DNA of 47,139 nucleotides, taken from the NCBI RefSeq assembly GCF_032854445.1, contig NW_027018283.1:1-47139 (forward strand), read 5' to 3'. The stretch is from Liolophura sinensis (lineage: Eukaryota > Mollusca > Polyplacophora > Chitonida > Chitonidae). The translations under genes were made by a program, and so were the position numbers. Positions 22,501 through 37,051 of the stretch are shown one piece after another (positions within the stretch are counted from its first letter, which is position 1; each line of letters opens with the position of its first letter). The notes beneath the pieces are model-generated. The model had not been told where the DNA came from. It saw only the letters and a program-made list of their open reading frames with translations, and did not search any database.

Positions 22501-23119
22501 TATAATGAAAAGTTGAATATAGTAATGACCAGTCGCGATTGTACATAGTTAATGTAGCCGATTTCAATTAGAAAAAATACCAGGCAAAAATCCAAAAGTG
22601 GAAAAACTGTTCCAAAATGCTGCTGGTAAGAGGCTAATCCGACGTATTTTTTGACGAGAAATCGAATGGTGCAAACCGCGTTGCTCTCCGACCAATACTT
22701 TTGGCTGTAGCCACAAATGAATAATCATTGATGTCAAGATCACGTGCCCAGCAACGGCTCTTACTCCATGGAAACCAAGGAAATTTGCAATTTTTCAACA
22801 GCTGGAGATGCCCTGGCCCATTGCGCATCTTTTGGCACCTTATGATGTGGGTCAGTGTTCAATTGTACTTTTTACAGCGGACTGTATCAAGTACCTTGTG
22901 TTTTCTTTATATACAAATGGTGTGGTTTTTCTACATGTAGATAAAGACATTGAGTTTGTCTTCGACTTAGAAGTAAGACAACTGCTGGGTGAGTTAAATG
23001 GGCTTTGCCCAAAGATTTGACGTCGTCTGGGCTACCGAAGGGCACATAACTTATAATGAAAAGTTGAATATAGTAATGACCAGTCGCGATTGTACATAGT
23101 TAATGTAGCCGATTTCAAT

Positions 23120-23370
23120 TAGACAAAATACCAGGCAAATATCCAAAAGTGGAAAAACTGTTCCAATGCTGCTGGTAAGAGGCTAATCCGACGTATTTTT
23201 TGACGAGAAATCGAATGGTGCAAACCACGTTGCTCTCCGACCAATACTTTTGGCTGTAGTCACAAATGAATAATCATTGATGTCAAGATCACGTGCCCAG
23301 CAACGGCTCTTACTCCATGGAAACCAAGGAAATTTGCAATTTTTCAACAGCTGGAGATGCCTGACCCAAT
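23120..23370 (+). repeat. Short shared haplotype tract, copy 2
   Basis: Partner of 18166-18420 at about +4,954 bp, with the same five variants. GGCAAATATCC is seen a third time near 36344 but without GTAGTCAC. Confidence 0.7.
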
Positions 23371-23839
23371 TGCGCATCTTTTGGCACCTTATTGATGTGG
23401 GTCAGTGTTCAATTGTACTTTTTACAGCGGACTGTATCAAGTACCTTGTGTTTTTTTTATATACAAATGGTGTGGTTTTTCTACATGTAGATAAAGACAT
23501 TGAGTTTGTCTTCGACTTAGAAGTAAGACATTTGCTGGGTGAGTCAAATGGGCTTGGCCCAAAGATTTGACGTCGTCTGGGCTACCGAAGGGCACATAAC
23601 TTATAATGAAAAGTTGAATATAGTAATGACCAGTCGCGATTGTACATAGTTAATGTAGCCGATTTCAATTAGAAAAAATACCAGGCAAAAATCCAAAAGT
23701 GGAAAAACTGTTCCAATGCTGCTGGTAAGAGGCTAATCCGACGTATTTTTTGACGAGAAATCGAATGGTGCAAACCGCGTTGCTCTCCGACCAATACTTT
23801 TGGCTGTAGCCACAAATGAATAATCATTGATGTCAAGAT

Positions 23840-25130
23840 CACGTGCCCAGTAACGGCTCTTACTCCATGGAAACCAAGGAGATTTGCAATTTTTCAACAG
23901 CTGGAGATGCCTGGCCCAATTGCGCATCTTTTGGCACCTTATTGATGTGGGTCAGTGTTCAATTGTACTTTTTACAGCAGACTTTATCATGTACCTTGTG
24001 TTTTTTTTATATACAAATGGTGTGGTTTTTCTACATGTAGATAAAGACATTGAGTTTGTCTTCGACTTAGAAATAAGACATTTGCTGGGTGAGTTAAATG
24101 GGCTTGGCCCAAAGATTTGACGTCGTCTGGGCTACCGAAGGGCACATAACTTATAATGAAAAGTTGAATATAGTAATGACCAGTCGCGATTGTACATAGT
24201 TAATGTAGCCGATTTCAATTAGAAAAAATACCAGGCAAAAATCCAAAAGTGGAAAAACTGTTCCAATGCTGCTGGTAAGAGGCTAATCCGACGTATTTTT
24301 TGACGAGAAATCGAATGGTGCAAACCGCGTTGCTCTCCGACCAATACTTTTGGCTGTAGCCACAAATGAATAATCATTGATGTCAAGATCACGTGCCCAG
24401 CAACGGCTCTTACTCCATGGAAACCAAGGAAATTTGCAATTTTTCAACAGCTAGAGATGCCTGGCCCAATTGCGCATCTTTTGGCACCTTATTGATGTGG
24501 GTCAGTGTTCAATTGTACTTTCTACAGCGGACTGTATCAAGTACCTTGTGTTTTCTTTATATACAAATGGTGTGGTTTTTCTACATGTAGATAAAGACAT
24601 TGAGTTTGTCTTCGACTTAGAAGTAAGACATTTGCTGGGTGAGTTAAATGGGCTTTGCCCAAAGATTTGACGTCGTCTGGGCTACCGAAGGGCACATAAC
24701 TTATAATGAAAAGTTGAATATAGTAATGACCAGTCGCGATTGTACATAGTTAATGTAGCCGATTTCAATTCGCAAAAAGACCAGGCAAAAATCCAAAAGT
24801 AGAAAAACTGTTCCAATGCTGCTGGTAAGAGGCTAATCCGACGTATTTTTTGACGAGAAATCGAATGGTGCAAACCGCGTTGCTCTCCGACCAATACTTT
24901 TGGCTGTAGCCACAAATGAATAATCATTGATGTCAAGATCACGTGCCCAGTAACGGCTCTTACTCCATGGAAACCAAGGAAATTTGCAATTTTTCAACAG
25001 CTGGAGATGCCTGGCCCAATTGCGCATCTTTTGGCACCTTATTGATGTGGGTCAGTGTTCAATTGTACTTTTTACAGCGGACTGTATCAAGTACCTTGTG
25101 TTTTTTTTATATACAAATGGTTTGGTTTTT
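23840..25130 (+). repeat. Three-monomer block, copy 1 (6-monomer offset)
   Basis: CCCAGTAACGG, AAGGAGATTTG, CAGACTTTATC, GAAATAAGAC, TTTCTACAGCGG with TTTTCTTT, the AATTCGC block, a second CCCAGTAACGG and ATGGTTTGG all recur at +3,299 bp. The intervening monomers (25493-26592) are of other types. Confidence 0.85.
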
Positions 25131-27138
25131 CTACATGTAGATAAAGACATTGAGTTTGTCTTCGACTTAGAAGTAAGACATTTGCTGGGTGAGTTAAATG
25201 GGCTTGGCCCAAAGATTTGACGTCGTCTGGGCTACCGAAGGGCACATAACTTATAATGAAAAGTTGAATATAGTAATGACCAGTCGCGATTGTACATAGT
25301 TAATGTAGCCGATTTCAATTAGAAAAAATACCAGGCAAAAATCCAAAAGTGGAAAAACTGTTCCAATGCTGCTGGTAAGAGGCTAATCCGACGTATTTTT
25401 TGACGAGAAATCGAATGGTGCAAACCGCGTTGCTCTCCGACCAATACTTTTGGCTGTAGCCACAAATGAATAATCATTGATGTCAAGATCACGTGCCCAG
25501 CAACGGCTCTTACTCCATGGAAACCAAGGAAATTTGCAATTTTTCAACAGCTGGAGATGCCTGGCCCAATTGCGCATCTTTTGGCACCTTATTGATGTGG
25601 GTCAGTGTTCAATTGTACTTTTTACAGCGGACTGTATCAAGTACCTTGTGTTTTTTTTATATACAAATGGTGTGGTTTTTATACATGTAGATAAAGACAT
25701 TGAGTTTGTCTTCGACTTAGAAGTAAGACATTTGCTGGGTGAGTTAAATGGGCTTGGCCCAAAGATTTGACGTCGTCTGGGCTACCGAAGGGCACATAAC
25801 TTATAATGAAAAGTTGAATATAGTAATGACCAGTCGCGATTGTACATAGTTAATGTAGCCGATTTCAATTAGAAAAAATACCAGGCAAAAATCCAAAAGT
25901 GGAAAAACTGTTCCAATGCTGCTGGTAAGAGGCTAATCCGACGTATTTTTTGACGAGAAATCGAATGGTGCAAACCGCGTTGCTCTCCGACCAATACTTT
26001 TGGCTGTAGCCACAAATGAATAATCATTGATGTCAAGATCACGTGCCCAGCAACGGCTCTTACTCCATGGAAACCAAGGAAATTTGCAATATTTCAACAG
26101 CTGGAGATGCCTGGCCCGATTGACAATCTTTTGGCACCTTATTGATGTGGGTCAGTGTTCAATTGTAATTTTTACAGCAGACTTTATCATGTACCTTGTG
26201 TTTTTTTATATATAAATGGTGTGGTTTTTCTACATGTAGATAAAGACATTGAGTTTGTCTTCGACTTAGAAGTAAGACATTTGCTGGGTGAGTTAAATGG
26301 GCTTGGCCCAAAGATTTGACGTCGTCTGGGCTACCGAAGGGCACATAACTTATAATGAAAAGTTGAATATAGTAATGACCAGTCGCGATTGTACATAGTT
26401 AATGTAGCCGATTTCAATTAGAAAAAATACCAGGCAAAAATCCAAAAGTGGAAAAACTGTTCCAATGCTGCTGGTAAGAGGGTAATCCGACGTATTTTTT
26501 GACGAGAAATCGAATGGTGCAAACCGCGTTGCTCTCCGACCAATACTTTTGGCTGTAGCCACAAATGAATAATCATTGATGTCAAGATCACGTGCCCAGC
26601 AACGGCTCTTACTCCATGGAAACCAAGGAAATTTGCAATTTTTCAACAGCTGGAGATGCCTGGCCCAATTGCGCATCTTTTGGCACCTTATTGATGTGGG
26701 TCAGTGTTCAATTGTACTTTTTACAGCGGACTGTATCAAGTACCTTGTGTTTTCTTTATATACAAATGGTGTGGTTTTTCTACATGTAGATAAAGACATT
26801 GAGTTTGTCTTCGACTTAGAAGTAAGACAACTGCTGGGTGAGTTAAATGGGCTTGGCCCAAAGATTTGACGTCGCCTGGGCTACCGAAGGGCACATAACT
26901 TATAATGAAAAGTTGAATATAGTAATGACCAGTCGCGATTGTACATAGTTAATGTAGCCGATTTCAATTAGAAAAAATACCAGGCAAAAATCCAAAAGTG
27001 GAAAATCTGTTCCAATGCTGCTGGTAAGAGGCTAATCCGACGTATTTTTTGACGAGAAATCGAATGGTGCAAACCGCGTTGCTCTCCGACCAATACTTTT
27101 GGCTGTAGCCACAAATGAATAATCATTGATGTCAAGAT

Positions 27139-28432
27139 CACGTGCCCAGTAACGGCTCTTACTCCATGGAAACCAAGGAGATTTGCAATTTTTCAACAGC
27201 TGGAGATGCCTGGCCCAATTGCGCATCTTTTGGCACCTTATTGATGTGGGTCAGTGTTAAATTGTACTTTTTACAGCAGACTTTATCATGTACCTTGTGT
27301 TTTTTTTATATACAAATGGTGTGGTTTTTCTACATGTAGATAAAGACATTGAGTTTGTCTTCGACTTAGAAATAAGACATTTGCTGGGTGAGTTAAATGG
27401 GCTTGGCCCAAAGATTTGACGTCGTCTGGGCTACCGAAGGGCACATAACTTATAATGAAAAGTTGAATATAGTAATGACCAGTCGCGATTGTACATAGTT
27501 AATGTAGCCGATTTCAATTAGAAAAAATACCAGGCAAAAATCCAAAAGTGGAAAAACTGTTCCAATGCTGCTGGTAAGAGGCTAATCCGACGTATTTTTT
27601 GACGAGAAATCGAATGGTGCAAACCGCGTTGCTCTCCGACCAATACTTTTGGCTGTAGCCACAAATGAATAATCATTGATGTCAAGATCACGTGCCCAGC
27701 AACGGCTCTTACTCCATGGAAACCAAGGAAATTTGCAATTTTTCAACAGCTGGAGATGCCTGGCCCAATTGCGCATCTTTTGGCACCTTATTGATGTGGG
27801 TCAGTGTTCAATTGTACTTTCTACAGCGGACTGTATCAAGTACCTTGTGTTTTCTTTATATACAAATGGTGTGGTTTTTCTACATGTAGATAAAGACATT
27901 GAGTTTGTCTTCGACTTAGAAGTAAGACATTTGCTGGGTGAGTTAAATGGGCTTTGCCCAAAGATTTGACGTCGTCTGGGCTACCGAAGGGCACATAACT
28001 TATAATGAAAAGTTGAATATAGTAATGACCAGTCGCGATTGTACATAGTTAATGTAGCCGATTTCAATTCGCAAAAAGAGCAGGCAAAAATCCAAAAGTA
28101 GAAAAACTGTTCCAATGCTGCTGGTAAGAGGCTAATCCGACGTATTTTTTGACGAGAAATCGAATGGTGCAAACCGCGTTGCCCTCCGACCAATACTTTT
28201 GGCTGTAGCCACAAATGAATAATCATTGATGTCAAGATCACGTGCCCAGTAACGGCTCTTACTCCATGGAAACCAAGGAAATTTGCAATTTTTCAACAGC
28301 TGGAGATGCCTGGCCCAATTGCGCATCTTTTGGCACCTTATTGATGTGGGTCAGTGTTCAATTGTACTTTTTACAGCGGACTGTATCAAGTACCTTGTGT
28401 TTTTTTTTATATACAAATGGTTTGGTTTTTCT
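27139..28432 (+). repeat. Three-monomer block, copy 2
   Basis: Partner of 23840-25130. Private changes include GTGTTAAATTG near 27257, AAAGAGCAGG near 28077 and GCCCTCCGAC near 28181. GTGTTAAATTG reappears with AAGGAGATTTG in the copy at 36501, linking that copy to this one. Confidence 0.85.
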
Positions 28433-28611
28433 ACATGTAGATAAAGACATTGAGTTTGTCTTCGACTTAGAAGTAAGACATTTGCTGGGTGAGTTAAATG
28501 GGCTTGGCCCAAAGATTTGACGTCGTCTGGGCTACCGAAGGGCACATAACTTATAATGAAAAGTTGAATATAGTAATGACCAGTCGCGATTGTACATAGT
28601 TAATGTAGCCG

Positions 28612-30259
28612 AAATCAGTTAGCAAAAAGACCAGGCAAAAATCCAAAAGTAGAAAAACTGTTCCAATGCTGCTGGTAAGAGGCTAATCCGACGTATTTTT
28701 TGACGAGAAATCGAATGGTGCAAACCGCGTTGCTCTCCGACCAATACTTTTGGCTGTAGCCACAAATGAATAATCATTGATGTCAAGATCACGTGCCCAG
28801 CAACTGCTCTTACTCCTTGGAAACTAAGGAAATTTGCAATTTTTCAACAGCTGGAGATGCCTGGCCCAATTGCGCATCTCTTGGCACCTTATTGATGTGG
28901 GTCAGTGTTCAATTGTACTTTTTACAGCGGACTGTATCAAGTACCTTGTGTTTTTTTTATATACAAATGGTGTGGTTTTTCTACATGTAGATAAAGACAT
29001 TGAGTTTGTCTTCGACTTAGAAGTAAGACATTTGCTGGGTGAGTTAAATGGGCTTTGCCCAAAGATTTGACGTTGTCTGGGCTACCGAAGGGCACATAAC
29101 TTATAATGAAAAGTTGAATATAGTAATGACCAGTCGCGATTGTACATAGTTAATGTAGCCGATTTCAATTAGAAAAAAATACCAGGCAAAAATCCAAAAG
29201 TGGAAAAACTGTTCAATGCTGCTGGTAAGAGGCTAATCCGACGTATTTTTTGACGAGAAATCGAATGGTGCAAACCGCGTTGCTCTCCGACCAATACTTT
29301 GGCTGTAGCCACAAATGAATAATCATTGATGTCAAGATCACGTGCCCAGCAACTGCTCTTACTCCTTGGAAACCAAGGAAATTTGCAATTTTTCAACAGC
29401 TGGAGATGCCTGGCCCAATTGCGCATCTTTTGGCACCTTATTGATGTGGGTCAGTGTTCAATTGTACTTTTTACAGCGGACTGTATCAAGTACCTTGTGT
29501 TTTTTTTATATACAAATGGTGTGGTTTTTCTACATGTAGATAAAGACATTGAGTTTGTCTTCGACTTAGAAGTAAGACATTTGCTGGGTGAGTTAAATGG
29601 GCTTGGCCCAAAGATTTGACGTCGTCTGGGCTACCGAAGGGCACATAACTTATAATGAAAAGTTGAATATAGTAATGACCAGTCGCGATTGTACATAGTT
29701 AATGTAGCCGATTTCAATTAGAAAAAATACCCAGGCAAAAATCCAAAGTGGAAAAACTGTTCCAATGCTGCTGGTAAGAGGCTAATCCGACGTATTTTTG
29801 ACGAGAAATCGAATGGTGCAAACCGCGTTGCTCTCCGACCAATACTTTGGCTGTAGCCACAAATGAATAATCATTGATGTCAAGATCACGTGCCCAGCAA
29901 CTGCTCTTACTCCATGGAAACCAAGAAAATTTGCAATTTTTCAACAGCTGGAGATGCCTGGCCCAATTGCGCATTCTTTTTGGCACCTTATTGATGTGGG
30001 TCAGTGTTCAATTGTACTTTTTACAGCGGACTGTATCAAGTACCTTGTGTTTTTTTTATATACAAATGGTGTGGTTTTTCTACATGTAGATAAAGACATT
30101 GAGTTTGTCTTCGACTTAGAAGTAAGACATTTGCTGGGTGAGTTAAATGGGCTTGGCCCAAAGATTTGACGTCGTCTGGGCTACCGAAGGGCACATAACT
30201 TATAATGAAAGTTGAATATAGTAATGACCAGTCGCGATTGTACATAGTTAATGTAGCCG
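28612..30259 (+). repeat. Three-monomer tandem duplication, copy 1
   Basis: Contains, in order, AAATCAG block, GGAAACTAAGG, GCATCTCTTGG, GACGTTG; then a CCTTGG copy; then a shortened GTATTTTTGACG, a chimeric TGCTCTTACTCCATGG and CCAAGAAAATTTG. The same order follows immediately at 30260-31916. This copy has several one-base deletions (for example GTTCAATGCTG near 29213, ACTTTGGCTG near 29297 and 29846). Confidence 0.85.
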
Positions 30260-31916
30260 AAATCAGTTAGCAAAAAGACCAGGCAAAAATCCAAAAGTAG
30301 AAAAACTGTTCCAATGCTGCTGGTAAGAGGCTAATCCGACGTATTTTTTGACGAGAAATCGAATGGTGCAAACCGCGTTGCTCTCCGACCAATACTTTTG
30401 GCTGTAGCCACAAATGAATAATCATTGATGTCAAGATCACGTGCCCAGCAACTGCTCTTACTCCTTGGAAACTAAGGAAATTTGCAATTTTTCAACAGGC
30501 TGGAGATGCCTGGCCCAATTGCGCATCTCTTGGCACCTTATTGAATGTGGGTCAGTGTTCAATTGTACTTTTTACAGCGGACTGTATCAAGTACCTTGTG
30601 TTTTTTTTTATATACAAATGGTGTGGTTTTTCTACATGTAGATAAAGACATTGAGTTTGTCTTCGACTTAGAAGTAAGACATTTGCTGGGTGAGTTAAAT
30701 GGGCTTTGCCCAAAGATTTGACCGTTGTCTGGGCTACCGAAGGGCACATAACTTATAATGAAAAGTTGAATATAGTAATGACCAGTCGCGATTGTACATA
30801 GTTAATGTAGCCGATTTCAATTAGAAAAAAATACCAGGCAAAAATCCAAAAGTGGAAAAACTGTTCCAATGCTGCTGGTAAGAGGCTAATCCGACGTATT
30901 TTTTGACGAGAAATCGAATGGTGCAAACCGCGTTGCTCTCCGACCAATACTTTTGGCTGTAGCCACAAATGAATAATCATTGATGTCAAGATCACGTGCC
31001 CAGCAACTGCTCTTACTCCTTGGAAACCAAGGAAATTTGCAATTTTTCAACAGCTGGAGATGCCTGGCCCAATTGCGCATCTTTTGGCACCTTATTGATG
31101 TGGGTCAGTGTTCAATTGTACTTTTTACAGCGGACTGTATCAAGTACCTTGTGTTTTTTTTTATATACAAATGGTGTGGTTTTTCTACATGTAGATAAAG
31201 ACATTGAGTTTGTCTTCGACTTAGAAGTAAGACATTTGCTGGGTGAGTTAAATGGGCTTGGCCCAAAGATTTGACGTCGTCTGGGCTACCGAAGGGCACA
31301 TAACTTATAATGAAAAGTTGAATATAGTAATGACCAGTCGCGATTGTACATAGTTAATGTAGCCGATTTCAATTAGAAAAAATACCAGGCAAAAATCCAA
31401 AAGTGGAAAAACTGTTCTCAATGCTGCTGGTAAGAGGCTAATCCGACGTATTTTTGACGAGAAATCGAATGGTGCAAACCGCGTTGCTCTCCGACCAATA
31501 CTTTTGGCTGTAGCCACAAATGAATAATCATTGATGTCAAGATCACGTGCCCAGCAACTGCTCTTACTCCATGGAAACCAAGAAAATTTGCAATTTTTCA
31601 ACAGCTGGAGATGCCTGGCCCAATTGCGCATCTTTTGGCAACCTTATTGATGTGGGTCAGTGTTCAATTGTACTTTTTACAGCGGACTGTATCAAGTACC
31701 TTGTGTTTTTTTTATATACAAATGGTGTGGTTTTTCTACATGTAGATAAAGACATTGAGTTTGTCTTCGACTTAGAAGTAAGACATTTGCTGGGTGAGTT
31801 AAATGGGCTTGGCCCAAAGATTTGACGTCGTCTGGGCTACCGAAGGGCACATAACTTATAATGAAAAGTTGAATATAGTAATGACCAGTCGCGATTGTAC
31901 ATAGTTAATGTAGCCG
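30260..31916 (+). repeat. Three-monomer tandem duplication, copy 2
   Basis: Directly follows its partner with no gap, so this is a true tandem trimer. It has private one-base insertions (CAACAGGCTGG near 30497, TTGAATGTGG near 30544, GACCGTTG near 30722). Confidence 0.85.
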
Positions 31917-32834
31917 AAATCAGTTAGCAAAAAGACCAGGCAAAAATCCAAAAGTAGAAAAACTGTTCCAATGCTGCTGGTAAGAGGCTAATCCGACGTA
32001 TTTTTTGACGAGAAATCGAATGGTGCAAACCGCGTTGCTCTCCGACCAATACTTTTGGCTGTAGCCACAAATGAATAATCATTGATGTCAAGATCACGTG
32101 CCCAGCATCTGCTCTTACTCCTTGGAAACCAAGGAAATTTGCAATTTTTCAACAGCTGGAGATGCCTGGCCCAATTGCGCATCTTTTGGCACCTTATTGA
32201 TGTGGGTCAGTGTTCAATTGTACTTTTTACAGCGGACTGTATCAAGTACCTTGGTGTTTTTTTTTATATACAAATGGTGTGGTTTTTCTACATGTAGATA
32301 AAGACATTGAGTTTGTCTTCGACTTAGAAGTAAGACATTTGCTGGGTGAGTTAAATGGGCCTTTGCCCAAAGATTTGACGTTGTCTGGGCTACCGAAGGG
32401 CACATAACTTATAATGAAAAGTTGAATATAGTAATGGACCAGTCGCGATTGTACATAGTTAATGTAGCCGATTTCAATTAGAAAAAATACCAGGCAAAAA
32501 TCCAAAAGTGGAAAAACTGTTCCAATGCTGCTGGTAAGAGGCTAATCCGACGTATTTTTTGACGAGAAATCGAATGGTGCAAATCAGTTTGCTCTCCGAC
32601 CAATACTTTTGGCTGTAGCCACAAATGAATAATCATTGATGTCAAGATCACGTGCCCAGCAACGGCTCTTACTCCATGGAAACCAAGGAAATTTGCAATT
32701 TTTTCAACAGCTGGAGATGCCTGGCCCAATTGCGCATCTTTTGGCACCTTATTGATGTGGGTCAGTGTTCAATTGTAATTTTTACAGCAGACTTTATCAT
32801 GTACCTTGTGTTTTTTTTATATATAAATGGTGTG
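31917..32834 (+). repeat. Two-monomer block, copy 1 (5-monomer offset)
   Basis: CCCAGCATCTGC, GACGTTG, AAATCAGTTTGC and TAATTTTTACAGCAGAC recur in order at 34673-35590. CAGCATCTGC is found only in these two places. Insertions CCTTGGTG, GGGCCTTTG and AATGGACC are private to this copy. Confidence 0.78.
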
Positions 32835-34672
32835 GTTTTTCTACATGTAGATAAAGACATTGAGTTTGTCTTCGACTTAGAAGTAAGACATTTGCTGGGT
32901 GAGTTAAATGGGCTTGGCCCAAAGATTTGACGTCGTCTGGGCTACCGAAGGGCACATAACTTATAATGAAAAGTTGAATATAGTAATGACCAGTCGCGAT
33001 TGTACATAGTTAATGTAGCCGATTTCAATTAGAAAAAATACCAGGCAAAAATCCAAAAGTGGAAAAACTGTTCCAATGCTGCTGGTAAGAGGCTAATCCG
33101 ACGTATTTTTTGACGAGAAATCGAATGGTGCAAACCGCGTTGCTCTCCGACCAATACTTTTGGCTGTAGCCACAAATGAATAATCATTGATGTCAAGATC
33201 ACGTGCCCAGCAACGGCTCTTACTCCATGGAAACCAAGGAAATTTGCAATTTTTCAACAGCTGGAGATGCCTGGCCCAATTGCGCATCTTTTGGCACCTT
33301 ATTGATGTGGGTCAGTGTTCAATTGTACTTTTTACAGCAGACTTTATCATGTACCTTGTGTTTTTTTTATATACAAATGGTTTGGTTTTTCTACATGTAG
33401 ATAAAGACATTGAGTTTGTCTTCGACTTAGAAGTAAGACATTTGCTGGGTGAGTTAAATGGGCTTGGCCCAAAGATTTGACGTCGTCTGGGCTACCGAAG
33501 GGCACATAACTTATAATGAAAAGTTGAATATAGTAATGACCAGTCGCGATTGTACATAGTTAATGTAGCCGATTTCAATTAGAAAAAATACCAGGCAAAA
33601 ATCCAAAAGTGGAAAAACTGTTCCAATGCTGCTGGTAAGAGGCTAATCCGACGTATTTTTTGACGAGAAATCGAATGGTGCAAACCGCGTTGCTCTCCGA
33701 CCAATACTTTTGGCTGTAGCCACAAATGAATAATCATTGATGTCAAGATCACGTGCCCAGCAACGGCTCTTACTCCATGGAAACCAAGGAAATTTGCAAT
33801 TTTTCAACAGCTGGAGATGCCTGGCCCAATTGCGCATCTTTTGGCACCTTATTGATGTGGGTCAGTGTTCAATTGTACTTTTTACAGCGGACTGTATCAA
33901 GTACCTTGTGTTTTTTTTTATATACAAATGGTGTGGTTTTTCTACATGTAGATAAAGACATTGAGTTTGTCTTCGACTTAGAAGTAAGACATTTGCTGGG
34001 TGAGTTAAATGGGCTTGGCCCAAAAATTTGACGTCGTCTGGGCTACCGAAGGGCACATAACTTATAATGAAAAGTTGAATATAGTAATGACCAGTCGCGA
34101 TTGTACATAGTTAATGTAGCCGAATTCAGTTAGCAAAAAGACCAGGCAAAAATCCAAAAGTAGAAAAACTGTTCCAATGCTGCTGGTAAGAGGCTAATCC
34201 GACGTATTTTTTGACGAGAAATCGAATGGTGCAAACCGCGTTGCTCTCCGACCAATACTTTTGGCTGTAACCACAAATGAATAATCATTGATGTCAAGAT
34301 CACGTGCCCAGCAACGGCTCTTACTCCATGGAAACCAAGGAAATTTGCAATTTTTCAACAGCTGGGGATGCCTGGCCCAATTGCGCATCTTTTGGCACCT
34401 TATTGATGTGGGTCAGTGTTCAATTGTACCTTTTACAGGGGACTGTATCAAGTACCTTGTGTTTTTTTTATATACAAATGGTGTGGTTTTTCTACATGTA
34501 GATAAAGACATTGAGTTTGTCTTCGACTTAGAAGTAAGACATTTGCTGGGTGAGTTAAATGGGCTTGGCCCAAAGATTTGACGTCGTCTGGGCTACCGAA
34601 GGGCACATAACTTATAATGAAAAGTTGAATATAGTAATGACCAGTCGCGATTGTACATAGTTAATGTAGCCG

Positions 34673-35590
34673 AAATCAGTTAGCAAAAAGACCAGGCAAA
34701 AATCCAAAAGTAGAAAAACTGTTCCAATGCTGCTGGTAAGAGGCTAATCCGACGTATTTTTTGACGAGAAATCGAATGGTGCAAACCGCGTTGCTCTCCG
34801 ACCAATACTTTTGGCTGTAGCCACAAATGAATAATCATTGATGTCAAGATCACGTGCCCAGCATCTGCTCTTACTCCTTGGAAACCAAGGAAATTTGCAA
34901 TTTTTCAACAGCTGGAGATGCCTGGCCCAATTGCGCATCTTTTGGCACCTTATTGATGTGGGTCAGTGTTCAATTGTACTTTTACAGCGGACTGTATCAA
35001 GTACCTTGTGTTTTTTTTATATACAAATGGTGTGGTTTTTCTACATGTAGATAAAGACATTGAGTTTGTCTTCGACTTAGAAGTAAGACATTTGCTGGGT
35101 GAGTTAAATGGGCTTTGCCCAAAGATTTGACGTTGTCTGGGCTACCGAAGGGCACATAACTTATAATGAAAAGTTGAATATAGTAATGACCAGTCGCGAT
35201 TGTACATAGTTAATGTAGCCGATTTCAATTAGAAAAAATACCAGGCAAAAATCCAAAAGTGGAAAAACTGTTCCAATGCTGCTGGTAAGAGGCTAATCCG
35301 ACGTATTTTTTGACGAGAAATCGAATGGTGCAAATCAGTTTGCTCTCCGACCAATACTTTTGGCTGTAGCCACAAATGAATAATCATTGATGTCAAGATC
35401 ACGTGCCCAGCAACGGCTCTTACTCCATGGAAACCAAGGAAATTTGCAATTTTTCAACAGCTGAGATGCCTGGCCAATTGCGCATCTTTTGGCACCTTAT
35501 TGATGTGGGTCAGTGTTCAATTGTAATTTTTACAGCAGACTTTATCATGTACCTTGTGTTTTTTTATATATAAATGGTGTGGTTTTTCTT
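34673..35590 (+). repeat. Two-monomer block, copy 2
   Basis: Partner of 31917-32834 at about +2,755 bp. Private deletions include CAGCTGAGATG and CTGGCCAATTG near 35460-35475. Confidence 0.78.
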
Positions 35591-37051
35591 ACATGTAGAT
35601 AAAGACATTGAGTTTGTCTTCGACTTAGAAGTAAGACATTTGCTGGGTGAGTTAAATGGGCTTGGCCCAAAGATTTGACGTCGTCTGGGCTACCGAAGGG
35701 CACATAACTTATAATGAAAAGTTGAATATAGTAATGACCAGTCGCGATTGTACATAGTTAATGTAGCCGATTTCAATTAGAAAAAATACCAGGCAAAAAT
35801 CCAAAAGTGGAAAAACTGTTCCAATGCTGCTGGTAAGAGGCTAATCCGACGTATTTTTTGACGAGAAATCGAATGGTGCAAACCGCGTTGCTCTCCGACC
35901 AATACTTTGGCTGTAGCCACAAATGAATAATCATTGATGTCAAGATCACGTGCCCAGCAACGGCTCTTACTCCATGGAAACCAAGGAAATTTGCAATTTT
36001 TCAACAGCTGGAGATGCCTGGCCCAATTGCGCATCTTTTGGCACCTTATTGATGTGGGTCAGTGTTCAATTGTACTTTCTACAGCGGACTGTATCAAGTA
36101 CCTTGTGTTTTCTTTATATACAAATGGTGTGGTTTTTCTACATGTAGATAAAGACATTGAGTTTGTCTTCGACTTAGAAGTAAGACAACTGCTGGGTGAG
36201 TTAAATGGGCTTTGCCCAAAGATTTGACGTCGTCTGGGCTACCGAAGGGCACATAACTTATAATGAAAAGTTGAATATAGTAATGACCAGTCGCGATTGT
36301 ACATAGTTAATGTAGCCGATTTCAATTAGACAAAATACCAGGCAAATATCCAAAAGTGGAAAAAACTGTTCCAATGCTGCTGGTAAGAGGCTAATCCGAC
36401 GTATTTTTTGACGAGAAATCGAATGGTGCAAACCGCGTTGCTCTCCGACCAATACTTTTGGCTGTAGCCACAAATGAATAATCATTGATGTCAAGATCAC
36501 GTGCCCAGCAACGGCTCTTACTCCATGGAAACCAAGGAGATTTGCAATTTTTCAACAGCTGGAGATGCCTGGCCCAATTGCGCATCTTTTGGCACCTTAT
36601 TGATGTGGGTCAGTGTTAAATTGTACTTTTTACAGCAGACTTTATCATGTACCTTGTGTTTTTTTTATATACAAATGGTGTGGTTTTTCTACATGTAGAT
36701 AAAGACATTGAGTTTGTCTTCGACTTAGAAAGAAGACATTTGCTGGGTGAGTTAAATGGGCTTGGCCCAAAGATTTGACGTCGTCTGGGCTACCGAAGGG
36801 CACATAACTTATAATGAAAAGTTGAATATAGTAATGACCAGTCGCGATTGTACATAGTTAATGTAGCCGATTTCAATTAGAAAAAATACCAGGCAAAAAT
36901 CCAAAAGTGGAAAAACTGTTCCAATGCTGCTGGTAAGAGGCTAATCCGACGTATTTTTTGACGAGAAATCGAATGGTGCAAACCGCGTTGCTCTCCGACC
37001 AATACTTTTGGCTGTAGCCACAAATGAATAATCATTGATGTCAAGAATCAC

